A stretch of DNA of 64,000 nt from Bdellovibrionales bacterium GWA2_49_15 (GCA_001769855.1 MEPP01000001.1:756891-820890); one strand, 5' to 3'. Shown: positions 1 through 9,205, numbered from the stretch's first letter. Program-made: numbers and translations. Notes: generated by a model from the letters alone, not told the origin.

Positions 1-708
1 TTCCTTGTCGGGAATCGGGGCGCCTTCATCTTTGCCGATACCAATGGTATAAATTTTTATCTGCTGCTCACCGGCCTTTTTAGCGGCTTCCAGCGGATTA
101 CCCACATGATCTTCACCGTCAGTAATGAGGACTAAGACTCTCGACTTTTTATCATTCTGATCAAAAGAGGCCATGGCCTTGGAGATCGCATCGCCCAGGG
201 CCGTTCCGGGAACGGGAATAAGGTTTGTATCAAGCTCATCCAAAAATAACTTAATCGCCCCATAATCGAGTGTCAGTGGTGATTGCAGAAAACTTGTACC
301 GGCAAAGGCAATGAGCCCCACCCGGTCCCCTTGCAGCATATTGAGAAAATCGCCAATTTTTCGTTTGGCCCTTTCAAGGCGATTGGGCGAAATATCTTCT
401 GCCATCATGCTTTTTGAGACATCCAACGCGATAATAATATCGACGCCTCGTCTTTTGACCTCTTCCCAGTGAAATCCCCAGCGGGGCCCAATGAGCGCCA
501 GGACGGCGCAGGTGAAGGAAAGAATCAGCACCACGGCCTTGAGCTTCTGCCTTTGGGGAAGAAAATTCGCCAGAAGTCTTTCCTTAAGTTCCGCGCTGAC
601 AAATTTCTCAATCAATGCCGCTTTTCGCTTGAAGGCCCACACATAGAAAGCAATCAGAAAAGGGATGGCCAAAAGAAACCAAATGTATTGCACATTTGCA
701 ATTTTCAT
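1..708 (-). CDS. batB: BatB-like von Willebrand A membrane protein (C-terminus cut by window edge)
   Basis: The frame is open from an ATG at 708 to the left window edge, 236 codons, so the C-terminus is missing. Two hydrophobic segments lie near residues 5-25 and 56-74. A vWA domain follows with a complete MIDAS start (D96-V-S98-K-S100) and the TDGED motif at 196-200. This matches BatB of the Bacteroides aerotolerance operon, a membrane-anchored vWA protein acting in the periplasm or at the inner membrane with BatA. Its ATG overlaps the stop of the upstream batA by one base (TAATG), so it is translationally coupled. A TPR tail, as in some BatB/BatC fusions, could lie beyond the edge. The family call is firm; the cellular role of Bat proteins is poorly defined. 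Confidence 0.85.
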   Translation of the reverse strand, partial: MKIANVQYIWFLLAIPFLIAFYVWAFKRKAALIEKFVSAELKERLLANFLPQRQKLKAVVLILSFTCAVLALIGPRWGFHWEEVKRRGVDIIIALDVSKSMMAEDISPNRLERAKRKIGDFLNMLQGDRVGLIAFAGTSFLQSPLTLDYGAIKLFLDELDTNLIPVPGTALGDAISKAMASFDQNDKKSRVLVLITDGEDHVGNPLEAAKKAGEQQIKIYTIGIGKDEGAPIPDKE

Positions 709-1694
709 TACGGTATTTTCCTCAAGATGGTTTGTCCCAAGACTATCTCCGCCAGCAGGATAAAAATCCCTAGCAGCACAAAGTACGCAAAAAGTTCGTT
801 ATACTCTGTATATGTTTTGGATGTTATTTCGGTTTTTTCAAGACGGTCTATCTCATCATAAATTTGCTCAAGTTCCGCCGTTTGCGTCGCTCGATAGTAT
901 TTTCCGTTGGTTTCATCGGCAATGCTCTTGAGGGTATCCTCATCTATATCAACATCCTGATAAACATAACGTTGTCCAAAAATCGTATCAGTCAGAAAAG
1001 GGGCTTTACCGTGAGTGCCAACTCCAATGGTATAAATTTTAAGATCAAGGGACTTGGCGACCTCTGAAACCTTGGCAGGCGGGAGTTGGCCGGCATTATT
1101 TCTTCCATCGGTAAGGAGAATCATGATCTTTGACTTGGCCTTGAGATCCTTCATCCGATTGGCCCCGACGCCCATGGCGGAACCAATCGCAGTAGACTCA
1201 CCGGCCATTCCTATTTCTACCTTACTCAGCAACTCTAAAAGTATGCCATGGTCAAGAGTGAGAGGACACTGGGTAAAGGCATCATCACCAAAAACGACAA
1301 GGCCCATCCGATCATTGGGCCGCTTATCGATAAACTTGGCCACAACTTCTTTGATGATGGCGAGGCGATTGATTCTTTTCCCATCGCGCTCAAAGTCCAA
1401 GGCATGCATGGAACCTGAGGTGTCAAGAAGGAGCATGATATCAACGCCCTCAGAGGAAATTTCAGTGAACTTTTTCCCCTGCTGAGGGCGCGCCAGTGCA
1501 AGGACAAAAAAGATAACAACCAAGATTCTCAGCCAGATTAAAATCTGCCGCGGATGAAATCTGGTGTTCCCTTTGATTTTTTTAATGATATCCAAGCTGG
1601 AAAAGCGAAACCTTCCGCCGGTGGAATGTCCCCGAAAATAGATCGGGATAATAACCAGCAGCAAAAGAAAGAACCAAGGATGGGCAAATCTCAT
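708..1694 (-). CDS. batA: BatA, vWA-domain membrane protein
   Basis: 328 residues. An N-terminal BatA-type hydrophobic segment (residues 5-20) and a second one (51-68) precede a vWA domain with an intact MIDAS (D91-T-S93-G-S95) and an LLTDGRNN motif. A C-terminal transmembrane helix lies near 305-322. This is the standard BatA layout: vWA in the periplasm, anchored at both ends. The start overlaps the stop of the BatD-like gene by four bases (ATGA), and its own stop overlaps the batB start, so the genes form one operon. Known family role: metal-dependent protein-protein interaction within an envelope complex linked to aerotolerance or stress. The partner is not visible from sequence. Confidence 0.9.
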   Translation of the reverse strand: MRFAHPWFFLLLLVIIPIYFRGHSTGGRFRFSSLDIIKKIKGNTRFHPRQILIWLRILVVIFFVLALARPQQGKKFTEISSEGVDIMLLLDTSGSMHALDFERDGKRINRLAIIKEVVAKFIDKRPNDRMGLVVFGDDAFTQCPLTLDHGILLELLSKVEIGMAGESTAIGSAMGVGANRMKDLKAKSKIMILLTDGRNNAGQLPPAKVSEVAKSLDLKIYTIGVGTHGKAPFLTDTIFGQRYVYQDVDIDEDTLKSIADETNGKYYRATQTAELEQIYDEIDRLEKTEITSKTYTEYNELFAYFVLLGIFILLAEIVLGQTILRKIP

Positions 1695-2605
1695 AGGATA
1701 TTGTCCTCCTCTATGCCCCGTTGTGCGGTTCGTGGCATAGTTTCCTGGACAAATTGTCGCGCCATCTGAATAAGAGCGTCACATTCAACCTCGACCATGG
1801 TGGTATCGGTGAATTTAATCAAATCAGTTTTTTCTAAGATTTGCATAAATTGCGCTTTTAAAATGTCGCTTAGTAAGGTCACGGCGACAATTTCACGTTT
1901 TATTTCCTCGATAGTACGATCTGTGACTGGCAACAAAAACGTATTTTCGAAATAGACTCTAATGATTTCTGACAAGGTAAAGGCATAGAGCTTGAGCGGT
2001 TGTTTGGGAATCTGATGGAGGGCATCCAGCGCCTGGGTATGCGCCGGAATGACGGCGACATCGGAAATCTTCATCGTACGAAGTTTTCGATAATAGTAAA
2101 GGCCCGCTCCCAAAAGCAAGAGGACCAGGGCAATCGCGGCAACATAGTACGGCCACAGGGGGGGTGAGAGGATAATGGGCTTAATATCACGGATATCTTT
2201 TTTCGCTGTTTTGTCCTTCTCCAGGACGGACTCGACTTCGATAAAAATTTCGGATGATTTTATGGACTCCTCGATACCTTTACTATTTTTATACCGAAGC
2301 TCAACCGCCGGCAAAATATAAGAGCCCACGAGGTCCGCCTGCAGCTTATACCACAGCGAAGAAACCTTTCGACCATCAACCTCTTTTTCTGGAACGATGC
2401 CAAAGTCCACGACCCGAAGGCCTTGAATCTTGTCGCCGATATTAGGAATTTCCAAAGATAACATCTTCGGGAGATCGAGGGTTACCGTAAAAATAACGAG
2501 ATCGCCGGTGGACAAGAGGGCCCGATCCACTTTGGCATCCAGCTTTACCTCTGCGGCCAAGAGTTCAAAGGAAAGAAAGAATAGAAGTATAATTATTCTC
2601 ATCAT
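1691..2605 (-). CDS. BatD-like membrane protein with periplasmic beta domain
   Basis: 304 residues. A signal peptide (about 1-18, ending LLAAEV) is followed by a beta-rich, Ig-like region (19-125), one transmembrane helix (153-172, preceded by SPPLWPYY) and a cytoplasmic alpha-helical tail. This is the arrangement of BatD and DUF4381 proteins, which sit next to BatA and BatB. It is shorter than typical BatD (500 residues or more), which has several beta domains. It overlaps the upstream TPR gene by four bases (ATGA) and batA by four. Assignment rests on layout and operon position more than on any diagnostic motif. Confidence 0.7.
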   Translation of the reverse strand: MMRIIILLFFLSFELLAAEVKLDAKVDRALLSTGDLVIFTVTLDLPKMLSLEIPNIGDKIQGLRVVDFGIVPEKEVDGRKVSSLWYKLQADLVGSYILPAVELRYKNSKGIEESIKSSEIFIEVESVLEKDKTAKKDIRDIKPIILSPPLWPYYVAAIALVLLLLGAGLYYYRKLRTMKISDVAVIPAHTQALDALHQIPKQPLKLYAFTLSEIIRVYFENTFLLPVTDRTIEEIKREIVAVTLLSDILKAQFMQILEKTDLIKFTDTTMVEVECDALIQMARQFVQETMPRTAQRGIEEDNIL

Positions 2606-3498
2606 TTTATATTTTCAGGAAAAAGCTCCACCTTCTCTGTTTTAACCTTTTCTTGCACCAGCTCCTGGTATAAATTCTGGGCCTTCGCCATCACGTATTC
2701 CTGTTTCACCATGTCCTTGACCTCTTTGTAAGGTTTCTTATATTTCTCCTTATTGGCCTTATAGAAGTTTTCAAGGTCTGACTCATCGGTCTTCATTTTC
2801 GTCTGAATTTCCGTCTCATAGACTTTCCCCACGATTAACTGCTTTTCAACCTGCTGCAACTTTTTGCGAAGTTCGGGGTCCTTATCAAAACCCATTTTAA
2901 GAGCGTGCTCAAGAATGATCTTGTCGGCGACGAAGGCCTGCAACATCTGAGACTTCTTCTGAGGTCCCTTTATCTCTTCTCGCGCATTGGGGGGAAGCGT
3001 ATCCATAAACTCGTTCAGCTCATAATCGTAAAATTCTTTCCCCCCCACCTTGGCCACTATTTTTCCACCTTGCTTCGGGTTGAGAGCGGTCTTCTCGGCC
3101 AGCACCATATTTGCAGCACTATATTTTTGCAGCTTTTCCAGAAGGGCGACGACCGCCTTGCCTGCGTCGCCTTGATGGCCCGAAGTAGGATCGTAAGTTT
3201 CCACATCGTAATACCATTTAACGGCCTTTTCAAAATGCCCTGCCCGCTCACTCAATTCGCCAAGGGAAAAGGCCACGAGCGATTTTTCCTTGGCGGTTAA
3301 ATTTCCACTTTCCAGATATTTTTCATAGTTTGCGATGGCCTCATCTAGGAGTCCGGCACTTTCCAGCTTTGCGGCGGTATGGCGAAGGGCATTGGCATCT
3401 ATGGCCACTGTCTTCGCTGATTTTAGGGTTGCGATGACCACAATGCTTAGGATAATTTGAACTGCAATAATAATGATGAGCCTAAAATCTTTTTTCAT
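2602..3498 (-). CDS. TPR plus SurA-N-like membrane-anchored protein
   Basis: 298 residues. An N-terminal membrane anchor (7-25) is followed by helical TPR-like repeats (about 35-130, e.g. LDEAIANYEKYLESG), then by a segment resembling the N-terminal region of SurA/PpiD-type chaperones: VAKVGGKEFYDYELNEFM, a run of charged helices and ADKIILEHALKMGF. No parvulin catalytic domain follows, so it could bind polypeptides without isomerase activity. It lies between the DUF58 and BatD-like genes, two bases after the former and overlapping the latter. TPR proteins (BatC, BatE) are common in Bat operons; the SurA-like half is not something I recognise there. The function is inferred: a periplasmic scaffold or chaperone for the Bat complex. 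Confidence 0.6.
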   Translation of the reverse strand: MKKDFRLIIIIAVQIILSIVVIATLKSAKTVAIDANALRHTAAKLESAGLLDEAIANYEKYLESGNLTAKEKSLVAFSLGELSERAGHFEKAVKWYYDVETYDPTSGHQGDAGKAVVALLEKLQKYSAANMVLAEKTALNPKQGGKIVAKVGGKEFYDYELNEFMDTLPPNAREEIKGPQKKSQMLQAFVADKIILEHALKMGFDKDPELRKKLQQVEKQLIVGKVYETEIQTKMKTDESDLENFYKANKEKYKKPYKEVKDMVKQEYVMAKAQNLYQELVQEKVKTEKVELFPENIK

Positions 3499-3500
3499 AT

Positions 3501-4400
3501 TTACTTCCTGTTGTCACGCGCCTTAAAAAATCTCACGATGGGATCAATATACGAATCCTTCACGTTCACCTCGATATAATCAATACCATTCATGCGAAAA
3601 AATTTTCGGGTCTCATGCAGCCGTTTGCTGGCGAGCTGCGAATACTCTCTCTGGAAAATCTTATTCGAGGTGTTGACCATAATAAAATCCCCCGTCTCAG
3701 CGTCCTCAAGCTCGATGTACCCGATTCTCGGCATTTCAATCTCCCGGGGGTCAGTGATTGAAACGGATATTAAATCGTGCCTTCTCGAGGTGATCTGGAT
3801 TTCTTTCTCAAAGTTTTTGCCTTGAAAATCAGAGATCAAAAAAACGATGGCCTTTTTTTTGACCACCCTGTTTAAAAACTCAAGGGGAACATTAATATCA
3901 GTTTTTTTGGAATCCGATTTGTAGGATAGAATATCCCTGATCAGCCGCCAGATATGTCCTCGCCCTTTTTTTGGTGCGACATAATGTTCCACATGATCGG
4001 AGAAAATAATGAGACCGACCTTGTCATTATTGCGAAGGGCGGTATAGGAAAGAAGGGCGGCAATTTCACTCGCCACTTCATTTTTAAATTTATCCACGGT
4101 ACCAAAGCGGGAAGAACCTGATACGTCCACCACAAACATAACGGTGAGTTCCCGTTCATCGCGGTAAGTTTTTATAAACGCCTTATCATGTCTCGCAGTG
4201 ACGTTCCAATCAATATGCCTGACATCGTCACCATACTGGTATTCGCGGACCTCCTCAAACTCCATTCCGCGCCCTTTAAAGGCACTCAGATATTCGCCTG
4301 CAAAGGCATCATTCACCAGATGTCGTGCCCGAATCTGAATCCCTTTAATCTTTGCGATGAGGGCTTCATCAAGAAGCTTCACCTCGAGGTTATTCGCCAT
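3501..4400 (-). CDS. DUF58 domain protein of the MoxR/Bat system
   Basis: 299 residues, no signal peptide or membrane segment. The DUF58 hallmark GDDVRHIDWNVTAR lies at 57-70, followed by a vWA-like fold with DVSGSS at 92-97, a MIDAS-like DxSxS. DUF58 proteins nearly always lie directly downstream of a MoxR AAA ATPase, as here (18-base gap), and precede the vWA genes. The known view is that MoxR uses ATP to remodel the vWA proteins and DUF58 is a cytosolic cofactor. The exact biochemistry is unknown. Confidence 0.85.
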   Translation of the reverse strand: MANNLEVKLLDEALIAKIKGIQIRARHLVNDAFAGEYLSAFKGRGMEFEEVREYQYGDDVRHIDWNVTARHDKAFIKTYRDERELTVMFVVDVSGSSRFGTVDKFKNEVASEIAALLSYTALRNNDKVGLIIFSDHVEHYVAPKKGRGHIWRLIRDILSYKSDSKKTDINVPLEFLNRVVKKKAIVFLISDFQGKNFEKEIQITSRRHDLISVSITDPREIEMPRIGYIELEDAETGDFIMVNTSNKIFQREYSQLASKRLHETRKFFRMNGIDYIEVNVKDSYIDPIVRFFKARDNRK

Positions 4401-4418
4401 GCCCGTTACTCCCCCTTT

Positions 4419-5408
4419 TTAAGGCACGTCAATTTTATCAAATATTTTTAAAATCAGATCATCGGAGGTTATGTTTTGCGCTTCCGCTTCGTACGAGACA
4501 GTCACTCTATGCCGGAGCACATCCGCACCGATTGTTTTAATATCTTGGGGTGTGACATATCCTCTTCCCTGGAGAAAGGCATGGGCCTTGGCCGCCTTCA
4601 CGAGATAGATGGAGGCCCGCGGGGAAGCACCATATTCGATCAGATGCTTGATATCCTTCAAATTGAAGCTTTCAGGATTTCGTGTGGCAAAGACAATATT
4701 CGCCACATAATCATAGAGCTTCTCATCGAAAAATACCTGCTCCACGAGTTGACGAAGTTCCAAAATTTTTTCAGGGGAAAGTACCTTATTAATTGTGACG
4801 TCGGTAGGCGTTGCAATTCTTTTCATAATTCGAATTTCTTCCTCTTTGTTGGGATAGACGACTTTGACTTTCATCATAAAGCGGTCTACCTGCGCTTCAG
4901 GAAGGGGATAGGTTCCTTCCTGCTCGACCGGGTTTTGGGTCGCCATGACCAGAAAAGGGCGCGGCAGCGGGAAGGTCGTTTCTCCAATAGTGACTTGTTT
5001 TTCCTGCATGGCCTCCAACAAAGCACTTTGAACTTTGGCCGGGGCACGGTTAATTTCATCGGTGAGGATAATGTTGGCAAAGATGGGACCTTTCTTAATA
5101 CTGAAGGTGCCATCTTTGGGAGAATAAATCTGGGTTCCCGTTAGATCGGCGGGAAGGAGATCGGGCGTAAACTGAATTCTTCGAAATTCGACCTGCATGA
5201 CTTTGGCGAGGGTATTGATGGACGTGGTTTTGGCCAATCCCGGAACGCCTTCCACCAGAATATGCCCGTCTGAAAGAATGCCGATGATGAGCTTTTCAAT
5301 CATATTGCGCTGGCCGACCATGACCTTATTAACTTCTTCGACAACCTGATTGACCACGGGAAATTCTGCCTGAACCTTTCTTGAAATTTCTTCTACCGTC
5401 ATTTTCAT
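4419..5408 (-). CDS. MoxR-family AAA ATPase
   Basis: 329 residues from the ATG at 5408, chosen because AAGGAG lies eight bases upstream; a longer in-frame start at 5513 would run far into the preceding gene. Walker A GVPGLAKT is at 54-61, Walker B ILTDEIN at 114-120, and sensor-1 region ATQNPVEQEGTYPLPEAQ follows. This is a canonical MoxR, a cytosolic hexameric ATPase that acts as a chaperone for vWA proteins. It is the second gene of the Bat operon, 13 bases after the thioredoxin fusion gene. It is the best-conserved member and anchors the operon assignment. Confidence 0.93.
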   Translation of the reverse strand: MKMTVEEISRKVQAEFPVVNQVVEEVNKVMVGQRNMIEKLIIGILSDGHILVEGVPGLAKTTSINTLAKVMQVEFRRIQFTPDLLPADLTGTQIYSPKDGTFSIKKGPIFANIILTDEINRAPAKVQSALLEAMQEKQVTIGETTFPLPRPFLVMATQNPVEQEGTYPLPEAQVDRFMMKVKVVYPNKEEEIRIMKRIATPTDVTINKVLSPEKILELRQLVEQVFFDEKLYDYVANIVFATRNPESFNLKDIKHLIEYGASPRASIYLVKAAKAHAFLQGRGYVTPQDIKTIGADVLRHRVTVSYEAEAQNITSDDLILKIFDKIDVP

Positions 5409-5421
5409 CTGTCTTTCTCCT

Positions 5422-6708
5422 TCACGTTTTTTGGCCAATTTCTTTTTCGTAATAATCAAGCTCGGCATCGGATAATTCAAATCCGGCAAAGCGAACCTGC
5501 TCAACAAGATCATTTATTTTTTTGGAATGATCACCCTTTCCATCAGCAAACTTCATATTGAGCTTTAATAACTCTAAAGAATATTCTTTTTTTCTTCCCT
5601 CGATCCTTAACCTTCTAATGCTCTGCAGAGCATCTTGCCGGTCGGGCCCAGCACTTTCGGGTAACCGAATCTTTTCTCGTTTCTTTTGTAAAACAAAAAA
5701 ACCAATTAGAAAAACAATCGCCCCGATAAAAACGCCAATGATTGAGTACAAAAATCCTTTTGGTGGGCTTTTGACCTCAACATCAATGCCGGGATGTCTG
5801 GTGAGCTGCTCCGATCCGCCGTAGACAGACTGAAATGCCATGATAATCGGGCCGAGATGGAACGTCCCTTCTTTTTTAAAATGCGCGGGGTATGAATAGT
5901 TGAGCACAGCTTCCTTCTCATCCGCCTGTGAGCTGGATGAAATATTGTCGTTCAAAACGATTCCCTCGGGAAAGGTAATTTTCGGTACCTTCACGCGATA
6001 TTTATTTGGATCACCTTTCCAATGAATTTTGACCTGCAGGGTTGCAGAGGTCCCTTTGGTAATCCCCTCTAACTTTGTCACCTCAAGAACAGGCGGGATA
6101 AGTTTTTCTGGAATCGGTCCGCCAGCGTTCCCAGAAGGATTCACCTCATCCTTGAACTCAGCTTCACTGATTTTCTTGATTTTTAGGAGACTTTCAAACT
6201 GGTTAAACGTTTCGCTGTCGCTCCAGGACTTGGCCCCTCGGGCCACGCCGACCAGTTTCCCTTCAGGAGAGATGAGATAAAGACTTGGGAGCGCGGTTGC
6301 CTGATAGTCACCGGCAACCTGGCCGCTTTCATCGTGCAGGATGGGAAACGTCAGCTTCAGCTCTTCGGCAAATTTTTGAATTGCGCTAGGATCTACTTGA
6401 TCAGTGGAGATCCCGAGGATGACAAGATTTTTCTGACGAAATCGTTTATAAAGGGTTTCCAGCTCAGGAAGTTCCATGCGGCACGGGCCGCACCAGGTGG
6501 CCCAAAAGGCCAGCATAACCCACTGGCCTTTCAAGTTTTGCAACGAGTAGGCTTTTCCCTGGAGATCAGCCAACTCCATCGATGGCGGCTCAGTAAAGAC
6601 TCTTGTAAATCCGAGATTTTCAATGGAAGTAAACGGGTTCTCTTTTCCACCTGCTTCGGCGGTCAAGGAGAAAGCGGTAAGAAGACAAAAACACAGCAAT
6701 AATTTCAT
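5422..6708 (-). CDS. Thioredoxin (TlpA-like)/BatD-like fusion membrane protein
   Basis: 428 residues. A signal peptide (1-19, ending TAEAG) is followed by a TlpA/AhpC-type thioredoxin fold (about 38-178) with active site WCGPC at 72-76 and cis-proline context TALPSLYLI at 138-146. Next comes a beta domain (about 205-315, e.g. TSATLQVKIHWKGDPNKY) like those of BatD, a transmembrane helix (319-340) and a cytoplasmic helical tail. It therefore looks like a periplasmic disulfide reductase fused to a BatD-type module. It is the first gene of the seven-gene Bat operon; the 114 bases upstream should hold the promoter, though I see no clear -35/-10 pair. The thioredoxin half is certain; the BatD-like label is by layout. 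Confidence 0.8.
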   Translation of the reverse strand: MKLLLCFCLLTAFSLTAEAGGKENPFTSIENLGFTRVFTEPPSMELADLQGKAYSLQNLKGQWVMLAFWATWCGPCRMELPELETLYKRFRQKNLVILGISTDQVDPSAIQKFAEELKLTFPILHDESGQVAGDYQATALPSLYLISPEGKLVGVARGAKSWSDSETFNQFESLLKIKKISEAEFKDEVNPSGNAGGPIPEKLIPPVLEVTKLEGITKGTSATLQVKIHWKGDPNKYRVKVPKITFPEGIVLNDNISSSSQADEKEAVLNYSYPAHFKKEGTFHLGPIIMAFQSVYGGSEQLTRHPGIDVEVKSPPKGFLYSIIGVFIGAIVFLIGFFVLQKKREKIRLPESAGPDRQDALQSIRRLRIEGRKKEYSLELLKLNMKFADGKGDHSKKINDLVEQVRFAGFELSDAELDYYEKEIGQKT

Positions 6709-6822
6709 AGGGAAAATATAAGACCTCTCAATTTTTTTTTCAAGGGCCTTGAAACTCGGCCTGCCATTCAGCGTGCACTTTAGAGAGATCTTGCAAGGAT
6801 ATTACAAAAAAATCACAATGCC

Positions 6823-7548
6823 TTAGCGAATAAAATCCGCCACGAAATTATTGGCGGGATTCTGCCTAATTTCCTGGGGGCGCCCGGTTTGAAGAATCTC
6901 CCCTTCATTTAAAATGACAATCAGATCGGACATGGTAAAGGCCTCAACTTGATCGTGAGTTACATAGAGACAGGTAATTTTAAACTGCTGCTGGATTTTA
7001 CGAATATCTTCGCGCATTTTCTCGCGAAGCTTGGCGTCCAAGTTAGAGAGAGGCTCATCGAGGAGGAGAAGTTTAGGTCTCATCACCAGACCTCGCGCCA
7101 AGGCCACCCGCTGCTGCTGGCCGCCCGACAACTGGGCCGGCATGCGTTTTTCGAGTCCATCCAGCTCAACCAATTTTAAAATCTCCCACACGTGCAGATC
7201 GATCTCTGTTTTACTCAGCTTTTTTATTTTTAAAGGATAAGCGACATTGTCAAAAACATTCATGTGAGGCCAGACTGCGTAGCTCTGAAAAACCATGCCG
7301 ATGTGTCGCTTCTCTGGCGCAAGGAATATTTTGGCCTCGGGGTTTGAGACAACCTCATCTCCAAGCTTAATGACTCCTGAGTTGTTTCGCTCGAGCCCCG
7401 CCACCATTCTTAAAACAGTGGTTTTGCCGCATCCTGAGGGGCCAAGGAGAGAAACAAAATCGCCATCGGGCACCTTTAGTGACAGATCTTTAACCACCAC
7501 CACATCACCGAAGCTTTTATGAACATTGCTTAAGGTCACTGAGCTCAT
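6823..7548 (-). CDS. fbpC: ABC transporter ATPase, iron(III)/FbpC type
   Basis: 241 residues. Walker A GPSGCGKT (36-43), Q-loop VFQSYAVWPH (86-95), signature LSGGQQQR (140-147), Walker B LLLLDEP (160-166) and H-loop VTHDQ (196-200) are all intact. The class is the FbpC/PotA-like importers of ferric iron or polyamines. It ends soon after the ATPase core, so the C-terminal TOBE regulatory domain (roughly 100 residues in FbpC) is missing. The ATG overlaps the permease stop by four bases. Substrate cannot be fixed from the ATPase; the two partner genes suggest ferric iron. Confidence 0.85.
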   Translation of the reverse strand: MSSVTLSNVHKSFGDVVVVKDLSLKVPDGDFVSLLGPSGCGKTTVLRMVAGLERNNSGVIKLGDEVVSNPEAKIFLAPEKRHIGMVFQSYAVWPHMNVFDNVAYPLKIKKLSKTEIDLHVWEILKLVELDGLEKRMPAQLSGGQQQRVALARGLVMRPKLLLLDEPLSNLDAKLREKMREDIRKIQQQFKITCLYVTHDQVEAFTMSDLIVILNEGEILQTGRPQEIRQNPANNFVADFIR

Positions 7549-9188
7549 AGACCGTACTTCCCTTTTGAAATAAATTTTAGGAAAAAATTAAATAATCCTG
7601 TCGGGATAATGACGAGCAAGGCAAGCACTGCCGGCCCGCCACCGCCTAAATCTCCATATTCTTGCAGGTGAAAAATAAAGGCCCCAATTGTTTCGAGACC
7701 GGGCCCGGTGAGCAAGACCGTCATCGTGACCTCAAACATCGCGGGCATAAACACCAGAAAGAAGCTGGCAATAATGGATGGTCTGAGAAGTGGCCACCAA
7801 ATATAGCGCATGGTTTGCCAGGTGCCGGCACCGGACAATCGGGATGCTTCGTCCAGACAGGGATGAATTTGCCCCACACCATCCTCCAAGGTCTTATAGC
7901 TAAAATTTAAAAATTTAATCGAATAGGCCAGGATGATCAAAAAACCAGTACTGTTGAGTGCCAACCAGCTGCCAAAAAGCCCGGGTCCAAACCCGACCAG
8001 CAGGGCCAAGGCCAGCACTGTTCCGGGAGTCACATAGGGTAAAGAAACCAAGATTGAGGTGACTCCTTTGAGCCTTGGAGAAAATACATATTTGAGGGCA
8101 TAGGCCAAACCGAATCCGGCCAGCACGCAAAAGATTCCGGCGGTGCCGGCAAATAAAAGCGAATTAACAAAGGCGCGAAAGGTTTCATCGGTGTGGAAGA
8201 GAATTCGTTCAAAGTTTGAGAATCCAAAATTGGACCAGGTTAGAATTCCTTGCACTTTGGCAAAGGCCGCCAGGACAATGGCAGAAAGGGGGAGCACAAA
8301 AAGAATGCCAAAAATTATTGCAATAATAACGAAGAGCGGCCACTTCCAAGACCCTAACGGGGCGATCTGAGGTCTTGGAGTTTTACCTGAGATGGTGGCA
8401 AATTGACGAATGCGCAGAGGGCCTTCGCTTAAGAGAAGAATGATAAAGGCCAGCCCCATGAGAATCAGACTCAAACTGGAGGCCTTCAAAATTCCCGACA
8501 TACTGCCCATCTTCTGAAAAGTATAAATTTGGGTCGTCAGCAAAAATATTCCACCGGGAGTCCCGATCAGGGCGGGAACCCCAAAGCTGGCGGTTGTGGC
8601 CAAAAAGGCCAGAAGAAATCCGTTAAAGAGCGGGGCACGCAGCAACGGCAAGGTGACATGGCGAAAAGTTTGCCAAGTGGTTGCGCCACTCATCCGGGAG
8701 GCCTCCTCCATGGTGGGATCGATGGCTTCGAAGGCCTTGAGCAAAATCAGCAAAACATAGGTAAAAAGAAAACTTGTTTCGATCAAGACAAGACCGATAA
8801 AGGAATAGATGTTCAGATGCCAACCGGTCCAAACATTGAGAAAGCCATTATTGGGATTGGCCAGCAGAATCCAGGCAATGGCACCGACAATGGGTGGAAC
8901 AGTGTAGGGCATGATAAAGGCCCCGCGCCACCAGCTTTTAAGGGGAAAATCTGTGCGAGTAAAAAGAAAGGCCAGGCCGAGAGCAAACACCGCAGAAAGG
9001 GAAGCAACCGCCAAGCCGAGGCCAAAAGTATTCCGTAGCGCGGTATGAAGGAGTGACGAGCGAAAGGTTTCCACAAAAGGATGAGGAACAATTTCTGTCG
9101 TTAAAAGATGTTTAAAGAGCGCACTGAAGGGTGCAAAAAAGAGATAGAGTAAGAAAGCAAAAAAAATGAAGAGAAGAAATTTCTTCAT
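7545..9188 (-). CDS. fbpB: ABC transporter permease, fused two-domain FbpB type
   Basis: 547 residues with about 12 hydrophobic segments. Two copies of the binding-protein-dependent permease domain are joined in one chain, each with an EAA loop (MEEASRMSGATTWQTFRHVT in the first half and LDEASRLSGAGTWQTMRYIW in the second). This duplicated layout and length are typical of FbpB/AfuB ferric iron permeases and of related phosphonate/putrescine importers. It lies between the binding protein (17-base gap) and the ATPase (four-base overlap). It forms the inner-membrane channel, with the ATPase docking at the EAA loops. Confidence 0.88.
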   Translation of the reverse strand: MKKFLLFIFFAFLLYLFFAPFSALFKHLLTTEIVPHPFVETFRSSLLHTALRNTFGLGLAVASLSAVFALGLAFLFTRTDFPLKSWWRGAFIMPYTVPPIVGAIAWILLANPNNGFLNVWTGWHLNIYSFIGLVLIETSFLFTYVLLILLKAFEAIDPTMEEASRMSGATTWQTFRHVTLPLLRAPLFNGFLLAFLATTASFGVPALIGTPGGIFLLTTQIYTFQKMGSMSGILKASSLSLILMGLAFIILLLSEGPLRIRQFATISGKTPRPQIAPLGSWKWPLFVIIAIIFGILFVLPLSAIVLAAFAKVQGILTWSNFGFSNFERILFHTDETFRAFVNSLLFAGTAGIFCVLAGFGLAYALKYVFSPRLKGVTSILVSLPYVTPGTVLALALLVGFGPGLFGSWLALNSTGFLIILAYSIKFLNFSYKTLEDGVGQIHPCLDEASRLSGAGTWQTMRYIWWPLLRPSIIASFFLVFMPAMFEVTMTVLLTGPGLETIGAFIFHLQEYGDLGGGGPAVLALLVIIPTGLFNFFLKFISKGKYGL

Positions 9189-9205
9189 CGTCGTGGTCTC
9201 ATCGA

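Noticed and set aside
4476..5144. Long open frame of 222 codons on the plus strand inside the MoxR gene
   Set aside because: It is antisense to a strongly conserved gene, has no ribosome binding site and no recognisable motif.
6738..6754. Dyad TTTCAAGG-G-CCTTGAAA after the iron ABC operon
   Set aside because: On the transcribed strand it is followed by an A-run rather than a U-run, so it does not qualify as an intrinsic terminator.
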